From NCBI RefSeq assembly GCF_026151205.1, contig NC_087084.1, positions 7,551,394 through 7,615,393 on the forward strand: 64,000 bases of DNA. The letters run 5' to 3'. The DNA comes from Bolinopsis microptera. Taxonomy: Eukaryota; Ctenophora; Tentaculata; Lobata; Bolinopsidae. Shown in pieces: positions 11,501 to 23,500 of the stretch. Position 1 is the stretch's first letter. Every line of letters starts with the position of its first letter. Both the position numbers and the translations under genes were made by a program. Under the pieces are notes generated by a model. That model searched no databases, was not told where the DNA came from, and worked only from the letters and a program-made list of their open reading frames with translations.

Positions 11501-14500
11501 TTAGTAGAACAACCTGTTAGTAGAGCAACAAGTTAGTAGAACAACCTGTTAGTAGAGCAACAAGTTAGTAGAACAACCTGTTAGTAGAGCAATTTGTTAG
11601 TAGAACAACCTGTTAGTAGAGCAACTTGTTAGTAGAGCAACAAGTTAGTAGAGCAATTTGTTAGTAGAGCAACAAGTTAGTAGAGCAACAAGTTAGTAGA
11701 GCAACTTGTTAGTAGAGCAATTTGTTAGTAGAACAACCTGTTAGTAAAGCAATTTGTTAGTAGAGCAACAAGTTAGTAGAGCAACTTGTTAGTAGAGCAA
11801 CTTGTTAGTAGAGCAATTTGTTAGTAGAACAACCTGTTAGTAGAGCAATTTGTTAGTAGTGCAACAAGTTAGTAGAGCAACTTGTTAGTAGAGCAATTTG
11901 TTAATAGAACAACCTGTTAGTAGAGCAACAAGTTAGTAGAGCAACTTGTTAGTAGAGCAACTTGTTAGTAGAGCAACAAGTTAGTAGAACAACCTGTTAG
12001 TAGAGCAACTTGTTAGTAGAGCAACAAGTTAGTAGAGCAACTTGTTAGTAGAACAACAAGTTAGTAGAGCAACAAGTTAGTAGAGCAATTTGTTAGTAGA
12101 ACAACCTGTTAGTAGAGCAACTTGTTAGTAGAGCAACAAGTTAGTAGAGCAATTTGTTAGTAGAGCAACAATTGTTAGTAGAGCAACAAGTTAGTAGAGC
12201 AACTTGTTAGTAGAGCAATTTGTTAGTAGAACAACCTGTTAGTAGAGCAATTTGTTAGTAGAGCAACAAGTTAGTAGAGCAACTTGTTAGTAGAGCAACT
12301 TGTTAGTAGAACAACCTGTTAGTAGAACAACCTGTTAGTAGAGCAATTTGTTAGTAGTGCAACAAGTTAGTAGAGCAACTTGTTAGTAGAGCAATTTGTT
12401 AATAGAACAACCTGTTAGTAGAGCAACAAGTTAGTAGAGCAACTTGTTAGTAGAGCAACTTGTTAGTAGAGCAACAAGTTAGTAGAGCAACTTGTTAGTA
12501 GAGCAACAATTGTTAGTAGAGCAACAAGTTAGTAGAACAACCTGTTAGTAGAGCAACAAGTTAGTAGAACAACCTGTTAGTAGAGCAACAAGTTAGTAGA
12601 ACAACCTGTTAGTAGAGCAATTTGTTAGTAGAACAACCTGTTAGTAGAGCAACTTGTTAGTAGAGCAACAAGTTAGTAGAGCAATTTGTTAGTAGAGCAA
12701 CAAGTTAGTAGAGCAACAAGTTAGTAGAGCAACTTGTTAGTAGAGCAATTTGTTAGTAGAACAACCTGTTAGTAGAGCAATTTGTTAGTAGAGCAACAAG
12801 TTAGTAGAGCAACTTGTTAGTAGAGCAACTTGTTAGTAGAGCAATTTGTTAGTAGAACAACCTGTTAGTAGAGCAATTTGTTAGTAGTGCAACAAGTTAG
12901 TAGAGCAACTTGTTAGTAGAGCAATTTGTTAATAGAACAACCTGTTAGTAGAGCAACAAGTTAGTAGAGCAACTTGTTAGTAGAGCAACTTGTTAGTAGA
13001 GCAACAAGTTAGTAGAACAACCTGTTAGTAGAGCAACTTGTTAGTAGAGCAACAAGTTAGTAGAGCAACTTGTTAGTAGAACAACAAGTTAGTAGAGCAA
13101 CAAGTTAGTAGAGCAATTTGTTAGTAGAACAACCTGTTAGTAGAGCAACTTGTTAGTAGAGCAACAAGTTAGTAGAGCAATTTGTTAGTAGAGCAACAAT
13201 TGTTAGTAGAGCAACAAGTTAGTAGAGCAACTTGTTAGTAGAGCAATTTGTTAGTAGAACAACCTGTTAGTAGAGCAATTTGTTAGTAGAGCAACAAGTT
13301 AGTAGAGCAACTTGTTAGTAGAGCAACTTGTTAGTAGAACAACCTGTTAGTAGAACAACCTGTTAGTAGAGCAATTTGTTAGTAGTGCAACAAGTTAGTA
13401 GAGCAACTTGTTAGTAGAGCAATTTGTTAATAGAACAACCTGTTAGTAGAGCAACAAGTTAGTAGAGCAACTTGTTAGTAGAGCAACTTGTTAGTAGAGC
13501 AACAAGTTAGTAGAGCAACTTGTTAGTAGAGCAACCTGTTAGTAGAGCAACTTGTTAGTAGAGCAACAAGTTAGTAGAGCAACTTGTTAGTAGAGCAACT
13601 TGTTAGTAGAGCAACTTGTTAGTAGAGCAACTTGTTAGTAGAGCAACTTGTTTGTAGAGCAACTTGTTAGTAGAGCAACAAGTTAGTAGAGCAACTTGTT
13701 AGTAGAGCAATTTGTTAGTAGAGCAACAAGTTAGTAGAGCAATTTGTTAGTAGAACAACCTGTTAGTAGAGCAACTTGTTAGTAGAGCAACAAGTTAGTA
13801 GAGCAATTTGTTAGTAGAGCAACAATTGTTAGTAGAGCAACAAGTTAGTAGAGCAACTTGTTAGTAGAGCAATTTGTTAGTAGAACAACCTGTTAGTAGA
13901 GCAATTTGTTAGTAGAGCAACAAGTTAGTAGAGCAACTTGTTAGTAGAGCAACTTGTTAGTAGAACAACCTGTTAGTAGAACAACCTGTTAGTAGAGCAA
14001 TTTGTTAGTAGTGCAACAAGTTAGTAGAGCAACTTGTTAGTAGAGCAATTTGTTAATAGAATAACCTGTTAGTAGAGCAACAAGTTAGTAGAGCAACTTG
14101 TTAGTAGAGCAACAAGTTAGTAGAACAACCTGTTAGTAGAGCAACTTGTTAGTAGAGCAACAAGTTAGTAGAACAACCTGTTAGTAGAGCAACAAGTTAG
14201 TAGAGCAACAAGTTAGTAGATCAACTTGTTAGTAGAGCAACTTGTTAGTAGAGCAACTTGTTAGTAGAGCAACAAGTTAGTAGAGCAACTTGTTAGTAGA
14301 GCAACAATTGTTAGTAGAGCAACAAGTTAGTAGAGCAACTTGTTAATAGAACAACCTGTTAGTAGAGCAACAAGTTAGTAGAGCAACTTGTTAGTAGAGC
14401 AACTTGTTAGTAGAGCAACCTGTTAGTAGAGCAACTTGTTAGTAGAGCAACAAGTTAGTAGAGCAACTTGTTAGTAGAGCAACTTGTTAGTAGAGCAACT

Positions 14501-17500
14501 TGTTAGTAGAGCAACTTGTTAGTAGAGCAACTTGTTTGTAGAGCAACTTGTTAGTAGAGCAACAAATTAGTAGAGCAACTTGTTAGTAGAGCAATTTGTT
14601 AGTAGAGCAAACATTAACTTATGAATAAACATTAAACAAAGTAGATATTAAGCTGTAAACGATAAAATACAAGCGATGATACTCAGTCAAACAAGAAATT
14701 CAGTCAGACAAGAATTTATTTGTATTTACAGTCTAAGCAAAACCAGGATAAAAAATTTAATCAGACATTAAAAGGAAATCTAATACGTATATCATGGTTG
14801 TCACTCCTTACCTCTAGTTTACAGTTTACTTCATGTGAAGTGTACCCTTACAAGATAACACTCCTACATTAATTTAGGTGGAAGGTTGACCTTCTGGATA
14901 TGTTCACCGTGGACTCAGTTGTTATCTACAACAGACTGGATTGCTGTTCTGAGAGGATTAACGGTGCTAAGGTTAGACATATCTTTATATTATAGATTCG
15001 TCCGGGTGTTTGAATTTGAGTGAGAATAGCCTGGAACAACCTTAAAAGTGTTTTGCTGTTTTCTTTATTGGGTTCTTGTAAGCTGTGGTTCTTTAAATCA
15101 CATTATTTTAAATAACCAGCTAAAGTGGTCTAATCTGCAGGTATATGTCGGTGCTGAGCTATGTGGTTCTTTAAATCACATTACTTTTAATAACCAGCTA
15201 GTGTTACCAGTATTACCAGTATTACCAGTAGTATTACCAGTATTACCAGTAGTATCACCAGTTTTACCAGTAGTATCACCAGTTTTACCAGTAGTAATAA
15301 CAAGTCGTCTAATCTGCAGGTATATGTCGGTGCTGAGCTCTGTGGAGCTGTCGAGTATGTTGCTGGACAGTCCGTGTACAAGATTGATTGCGGAGGTAAA
15401 GTGGGATCAGTTATTCAGATCACCCAGGATGGACAGTACCTGACACTTTGTGAAGTCCAAGTTCTTGGTAAGTCTTTGAAAACTTTTCGATGGAAATTAT
15501 CTTTGATAGAAGTATGATTTAAAGTTATTCTGAGTAAGCATACGGTTTTCAGTCTGTAAAAATTCAGTTTATCTTTTTTTTAGCCAAATTAGAATTTGTC
15601 TCGGCTCTTAATTCCTAACATTATTTGTATCAACCCCTCCATCTCAGCCACGCCAAGTGACGATCTAGGAACTTTCCTTAACGTAGCTGCTGACGGAGTA
15701 GCAAGCCAGTCCAACACTGGATGGAACGGAGTTGCTGACCGAGCTATCGATGGCAACATTGCTGGAGACTATTTCGAGTAAGTTAATGTGATCAAACCAC
15801 ACTGGGAGCTATCATTTTGAAAAAGATTTATGTTCAATGGGAAAACTTAATATGATATGTAAATAGAATTTAGACTGATTAAAAGCAGGTATATGCAATA
15901 TTTTTACAAATGTGCTCAATAAATGCACTTATTTTTCATTAATAACTTATGTTTAATTACCATGTAACTTATCTCCAGTGGTGCTAGTTGCTCTCACACT
16001 GGAAACACAGTTGACGGATACTGGAAACTCGACTTTGATGATGCTGTAGCTGTGAAACAAGTCGTCATCTACAACAGAGAGGATTGTTGTGCTGACCGAA
16101 TCAACGGAGTCAGCGTAAGTTAATTATTTGTTAAATAATTGTATATTATTTGTTGAATAATTGCATAATATTGATTAATTTTACCAACATAATTTGAAAG
16201 GAATGACGGCAGGTTTTGCCATACTCTGATCAATTCCAGTTTATTCCGGTTTATCTTCGACCATTCTAAGCTTGCTATTTAAATAAATTTTCTGACTACA
16301 AGTCAGGTCTCCTCTGTAAGCTCTTTCAGCTCCATCGCAAAGTTATTTAATCTGGTGGATTCGTGTAGTGTTATCGAGTCTCATGATTTGATAGTTCTTT
16401 CATTCAAATTTCTGATTATTTCTGAATAGACTCAGTGAAGACATATTCTAATGGAAATAAATAGCTGAATAACGTATCGAAATTTTTACGTCATACTCAT
16501 ATTCTGAAATAGTATTAATTCAAAGTTATTTAATTCAACACAACATTCCCCACTTCCCCAGGTATTCGCTGGAGACACACTTTGTGGTAAGATTGCCTAT
16601 GTGGAGGGACAGAAAGCTTACAAAGTTGGTTGTAATAGTGATACAGTGAAAATGTTTGAAAGTGTTACTATTAAAGCAGCACCCAACCAATACTTGACTC
16701 TCTGCGAGGTAAGTCATAATTAGCAAGTCATAATTAGCAAGACATAATTAGTCATAATTAGTCATAATTAGTGTTACCATCAAGGCAGCACGTACCTAAC
16801 CAATACGTCTTGCTTACTTAACTCTTTGTGAGGTAAAAATGTATGCTTTTATAACTATAACTATGCGTATACCTTATCACCATTTATAATAGTTATATCT
16901 TTTTAACTAAAAAGTAATGTTTTGATCAATTTTTTCAGACGGTTTATAAATGTTTGTTCATAAGTCTTTATACTTTTATAAATGTAAGTATTTTAACTGT
17001 AATATTAACCATTAAATTATAGGTGAAAGTACTGGCAGATCCCCGAGTAGAATCCGGAGATGAACATCTCGCTAACCTTGCCTTCGGTAAACCAACTTCA
17101 CAGACTTCAACTGGATGGGGAGGTGTCTCTAGCCGTGCTGTTGATGGCAAAGAGGCTGGTAAATGGACTGCGTAAGTAGAGATTAATTGAAATATTGAGT
17201 TGCTTAGGTGTATGTAACAAAGTAATGCGAATGATCGATCACATTGATTTTAGTCTCTTCGTTTAGGATTGAAAGGTCAAAGAACATATTATATATAATT
17301 TGTATATATATAAGGACACGTTCATTGAAGTTTGAGGATATTGGTAAATTTCTAAAATAGCGTTTTTGACGATAGTGGCTTAATTTTAGCATCTATTAAT
17401 CTAGCGTGTTCATAAGTTCTGAACATTAGCCACGTGACCCATACTCCCATATGCACTGCTCAGAAATAAAATGTATTGCTTTTAGGCACTATAATGTAAA

Positions 17501-20500
17501 AAATGTCACATTTTTGTGACATTGTTTACCATAGCTGCCCAATTATCATTCCTTGGTCTGAAATATAGTAGATTAGGTCAATCTAACAATTATGATACAA
17601 CATTGGTTAAAGGGCACGGATCGAACGGCTTTAAGGCAATATTTCGTAAACTTTGTCACACTCAGAATACGAGACCTCTTTTCTACTGTGAGGTGTCCTC
17701 AAAACCCTTTCAACTCATTATTTGATGGTTCTTCTGCCAATCATAGCCCTAGAATATGTTGTTTTGAAAAGTTAGCTAATACATGCACTTGGTTATTCGG
17801 AAATGATGTAAATTCTGTCACATTATATGGAATTTGAAATTCTGGGTGAATTTCCGAAATCATTTATATCTGATTTTGGTTTGGAAGGCGGGAAAACTCT
17901 ATATAAGGACGATACACGGATACAGTTGATTCAAGTATAGGGCACTTGATGTAAAAATCGTCACAAAATGATACGACAACGTAAATAAGTTACATTTTGC
18001 GGGAAAACTCTATATAAGGACGATACACGGATACAGTTGATTCAAGTATAGGGCAGTTGATGTAAACATCGTCACAAAATGATAAGACATCATAAATAGG
18101 TTAAATTTGGAAACAATGCAATGATTATAGAATGGAATAGTCTGTGATTAACATATTACATACATTATAAAATGTTCTTCCAGAAATTATTGGTTGGTTA
18201 TTGTTTAGCAAAATAAAACTCAAGTTTAACAATGCTGAGTTTAATTTTACCAAGTTACTGAAATGTGACGAAATTTACTTTTCCTGCCCCAACAGTATAA
18301 TTTCAATGTGATGAAAAATTGGCATGGGTTTCTATATTTCCTGTATAAATCCATTCTAACTATAATAAGGACTATTGATATGAAAGAAAATCTATCTAAA
18401 TTTTAAAATGACGTATGTGACGAAATTTACATTTCTTGCCCCTATTTTGAAGAACCATTTACCATACCTCGGTTAAAATTCAATTTTCCTCCAGGAATTA
18501 TTGGTTGGTTATTGTTCTGCAAATTAGAACTCAAGTTTAACAATGCTGAGTTTAATTTTACTAAGTTACTGAAATGTGACAAAATTCACTTTTCCTGCCC
18601 CAACAGTATAGTTTCAATGTGATGAAAAATTGGCATGGGTTTCTACATTTCTTGTATAAATCCATTCTTGCTATAATAAGGGCAGTTGATATGAAAGAAA
18701 ATCTATCTAACTAATGCTATGGCTAATGTGACGAAATTTACATTTCTTGCCCCTATTTTGAAGAATCATACCTCAATTAGTATATAATGTTACTTTATCA
18801 CCATCACTATGTCGATAAATTAGTTATTTTGCCAACACGGAGCAAATAAAGTTATAATATTTTTTTTGTGACGAAATTTACAAATTTTTACCCTGTTCAG
18901 GTGTTGAAATTTTGCCAATGTTAACATATCACTGCCATATAATAATTTATATGACCGGCGTATGGTTGAAATATTGTTAATTGATCCATAGTACGTAATA
19001 TAGGGTGTTTAAGTTGGTATACTAATATTTACTCAATTTCACACATGTTGAGATATCATACAAATTTATGTGACTAAATTTACCTATTTCTGCCTTCTGT
19101 ATTTGTATTTGCCTATAACAATGAAATATGTGAACAATTCCAAACACATTCAGCTCACAAAATAATGCTAGACTATTCGGCATTTCTTGTCAGGATGTCA
19201 TAAATATCCCTCATATAAATTTCTTAAATGTGTGACGGAGTTTACATGGTGCTACCATTTAACGAAAAAAGTCGCTAAATATGTAGATAATAGTCATATG
19301 CAACCATCCTATAAATTTGAAATTCGAAAATTTGGTCAAACACGGCAACAAGGGGTCCATATAAACTCTGTCACATTTTTATAGTGTGACAAAGTTTACA
19401 ACTCACTGCCGGCCGCATTTAAGCGATATCTTATCGTCTGATAAAGATATCGTTATGCGACAAAGTTTATCTAGAGGATGAAACGATTATCCTAACCATT
19501 GAGGGTTTATATAGTTTTATAGTGTGACACATTTTACACCATCGTGCCATTTAGTAGGGTCACTAATATTTACCAATATCCTCAAACTTCAATGAACGTG
19601 TCCATAAAGTAATATAAATATTTCCTTCCCAGTGGAAGTTGCACTCACACTAACGGTGCAGGCTCGTGGCAAGTTAATCTTCAGGACAACTACGTGATCA
19701 AGAGTGTGTGGATCAAGAACCGAGTAGATTGCTGCAGTAACCGTATTAATGGGGTTCAGGTATGGAATTGTACCGTGATTACACATATCATTATCAGTGC
19801 AGTGGCTGTTATTTAATTAAATGAGACTTGTATAATGTATTGCAATAAAAGTGAAACAATTTTGTCATCGATTCATTAAAACTGTATGCGATCAGGCACC
19901 AACCTTCCAGTTTTGGCACACGAGAGCTTTTCTTTGAAGAGATTCTCTACCAATCAATAACTTCCCCTAGTTAATTATTAAAATGTTTTTTTCATGTATT
20001 TTTTTATAAAATAAAATTATTTAAATTTAACACAACCCTCAGGTATTCGTAGGAGACGCTCTGTGCGGTACTATCGAGTACAACCCAATAAAGTACAGCT
20101 ACTCAGTTAACTGTGGAGAGAACGGAATTGTTGGATCTTCAGTAAAGGTTATAAACTTATAAAACTTATAAAACTTATAAAGTATAAACCCAACCACTTA
20201 TCTAACTATCTAACCCTTGGTTTTTATCAAGCCTCTTTTTATTAACCATATATTTTATCAGGTTGTAAACCCAACTACTCATCTCACCCTGTGCGAGGTC
20301 AAGGTCTGGGGACCTGCTGATCCTGTTGTTATCGAAGAGACTACTGATGAAGAGGTATGTAGTTTTACAGTGCCTCACTTTACAGGGTGCTACAAGACTC
20401 GTGTCCAAATTTTACAAGACTCGAGTCCAAATTTTGAATGGCTCTCAAACTCTAACAAATGAGACGAACAGGTCGATTTTTGTTTTAAATTGTAGATAAG

Positions 20501-23500
20501 TTATTACATTTTCATGAAATACAAGATTATAATTTCAAATTTGGACCCGGGTCTTGGAACAGCCTATAAGTATTTAAAAGTATATAGTTGTATGTTCAGT
20601 ATTACATGATTATAAGAAAACACAAATCTTAAGAAAGCAATATATATAAGCATATATAAACGTTAAATACATTCTGTTTTAATTTAACCCTGATCTAAGT
20701 GTAGTTCCAAATTCCAATCTTAAAGCAAATTACTTGAAACTTTTTGATAATTGTAACTTCTTGATATTAACCCAACAACTTCTTGATATGAACCCAATTT
20801 TACAACAGGTTGTTGGAGACAAGAGTGCAGCTGTAGATGATGCCGTTTCACAGGCCAAGTGCCCGAGTGGAAAGGTGGGAATTTAAATTTAAATTATTTA
20901 ATTAATTAATTATTTAAAAAATTAATAAATTAAGATATAAATACTCTCCAAATTAATAAATCCATCCCTGATATTTTCCAACCTACACACTCTCCAATTA
21001 ATTTATCAAAACCAGAATAATATCAAACCTTTGTCATAAGGTTATACTTTTATTAACTTTTATTAACCTTTTTCCCAATTCTTTGACATTTTAACGTTTG
21101 GTTTCTATCGAGTCCTTGTTTTAACATTTTTAATAACTCATTATTTTCACCAGGTTGTGTCCTTCTGTGAGGTTGCTACTGGAAATACTGCTGTTAACGC
21201 TGACGGTGCTCTTGTAAAGGGTGATGGCGGTGAGATCTGTGTAGCTCACAACGGATGGGGTGGTCAGGGAGTTATTGTAAGTATTTACACTGTTAAATTC
21301 ATAATTGAATAATTACATATTTGCATAATTACATAATTTAATTATCACACAATAAGTATTGATTCGCTTTTCCGACCAATTATATGCATTGACCCTGAGG
21401 CCTGATTTGCAGCATTATAATTCACTAACAAATCTAAAAACAGGCCCGAGCCATCTGCTCAGAACAAGTACAAATAGCAAGCCCTTGCAACGGCCCCAAA
21501 CTGAACCTGTACAAGAAACTGTACGCTAGAGGTACCGACCCTAGCTTGAAGTGTCCTGCTGGTTATGAAGCTATCATTTGTAATGCTCACTCCTTCTGGT
21601 GGAACATGTGAGTGGGCTGTGAATGGTTTTAATTGATCTTTTTGAAAGTTTATAGCTGATAGCAATTGAGCGATTTTGTTAGTAAATAACCTAGCTTTAG
21701 TAATTATGTAGTAAATTGAGTAGTGTGATTTTGATAAAACAAACTTCCACTCCTATATGATAACCTAAATTCCACCCTAACCAGGCTGGTAAACAAAGTT
21801 GATGCTAAGGGTATCATCTCTAACGACAAGGACTGTGTTGTACCAAGCTGCAACGCCAACAACTGGTGTGATATTACCCTCGTGTGCAAACTCATGGAGG
21901 ATATGTGAGTTATTCTGCATATTATGTTGTTGTTTATGCGGAACTACAGCTTTAATGTTTGCAAACTCATGGAGGATATGTGAGTTCTTCTGCATATTAT
22001 GTTGTTGTTTATGTAGAACTACAGCTTTAATCTTTGCAAACTCATGGAGGATATGTGAGTTATTCTGCATATTATGTTGTTGTTTATGCAGAACTACAGC
22101 TTTAATGTTTGCAAACTCATGGAAGATATGTGAGTTATTCTGCATATTATGTTGTTGTTTATGCGGAACTACAGCTTTAATGTTTGCAAACTCATGGAGG
22201 ATATGTGAGTTCTTCTGCATATTATGTTGTTGTTTATGTAGGAATACAGCTTTAATGTTTGCAAACTCGTGGAGAATATGTGAGTTCTTCTGCATATTAT
22301 AAATCAAGAGGCTTGCATATAATGAACATATTGACATGGGTGCAGAGTTGAGTCTGTACGGAACCTAGTAGTTTCAGTTCCTTGTTTAACTTGCCGTACA
22401 GCAAGGACATCCACTACTTTAGCCCGGCGAGGCACATAACTCACTCTACAACTCCATGTCAAATGTTTCATATATACTAGCCAAGTTCACAAGATATATC
22501 CTTGTGTTTGAGAAGCGCTCGTTAGAACTGCTTCCTTTCCCTTCAGTATCCCACAGTCTCTCGAGTTTCGTAACTGCCAGAGAACTCTCTTAAACAATTA
22601 CTAGACCCGGTGATTATAAATCAAGAGGCTTGCATATAATGAACATATTATGTTGTTGCTTATGTAGAACTACTAATGTTTGGAGATTTTTCACCTTGTC
22701 TGTAAGACATAGGTGTCGATTGCACTATTTAATCAAATCAAATAACGCTACACAACTTGGTACGTGTAACGTGAGTAGGCCTCAAACTAACTGCTAAACG
22801 TTTGAAGGGGAAGTTCTATAATGCCCGTCTTTATGTATTCACCAGCTGCTTTCATTTTCAAGCACAGGTCGCTCTCAAAATTACGATAAGTAGTATCCTT
22901 TAACGCTTGAAACCTCCTCAAGCCTCCACTGATTTATTTATCGTTGATATTGTTAGATCGTTCCGTAAAAAAATAAATAATACCCCACTATTGCCACTAT
23001 TGCCACTATTACCACCACTATTACCGTCGGTTGCCTCGTTTGGCTTGAAGCCGCTCACATTCTCTTTTGTTCAGAGTCGTTGATCTACGGTATTCAACTT
23101 TTATTAAAGCTAATAAAACTTACTCTCCCACATCTCGTCTCGACTCTCGTTGAATAATTCAATTTGTTAATGAAATATGTTGCTAAATTCATAAATTCAA
23201 CATTTTCACAGTTCTTTTCACTCCGCATACTTTTCCCTTCGCATACAATCCTGAATCCACATAGTCACTCGTTTCTCGTGCTCTATGCGGTGTGAACCCT
23301 CATTTAGAAGAGGCATTTTCAAGATCCTTCTCTCAGCAAAATATTGCATTTAAATATATAAAATACTATATATTACATTTATGCGTACAAATATGACTAA
23401 TGAAATATGTTGCTAAATTCATAAATTCAACATTTCCACAGTTCTTTTCACTCCGCATACTTTTCCCTCCGCATACAATCCACATAGTCACTCGTTTCTC

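Larger units (their letters stand above)
8860..20354 (+). other. Mosaic lectin exons 12-24: four FTP (fucolectin/tachylectin-4/pentraxin-1) domains
   Basis: Exons: 8860-8968, 9232-9361, 9491-9680 (FTP1); 9914-10037, 14878-14971, 15320-15467 (FTP2); 15648-15777, 15979-16114, 16562-16708 (FTP3); 17023-17171, 19633-19759, 20043-20147, 20262-20354 (FTP4). Each copy has GWGGV or GWNGV followed by RAxDG, then C(T/S)H, and the fucose-binding arginine motif R-x-D-C-C-x-x-R-I-N-G (RLDCCSDR, RLDCCSER, REDCCADR, RVDCCSNR), and ends YLTLCEV or HLTLCEV. The internal introns fall at the same places (phases 2 then 0) in all four, and FTP1 and FTP2 are symmetric phase 1-1 modules, which shows spread by exon-block duplication. 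All four keep the His and both Arg of the fucose site. Confidence 0.9.

Noticed and set aside
10022..14609. CRISPR-like array
   Set aside because: There are no unique spacers; it is a simple minisatellite in a eukaryotic intron.
21777..22337. Open frames on both strands over the 75-bp repeat
   Set aside because: 75 is a multiple of 3, so a stop-free unit stays open. In the gene's own frame the repeat starts with a stop.
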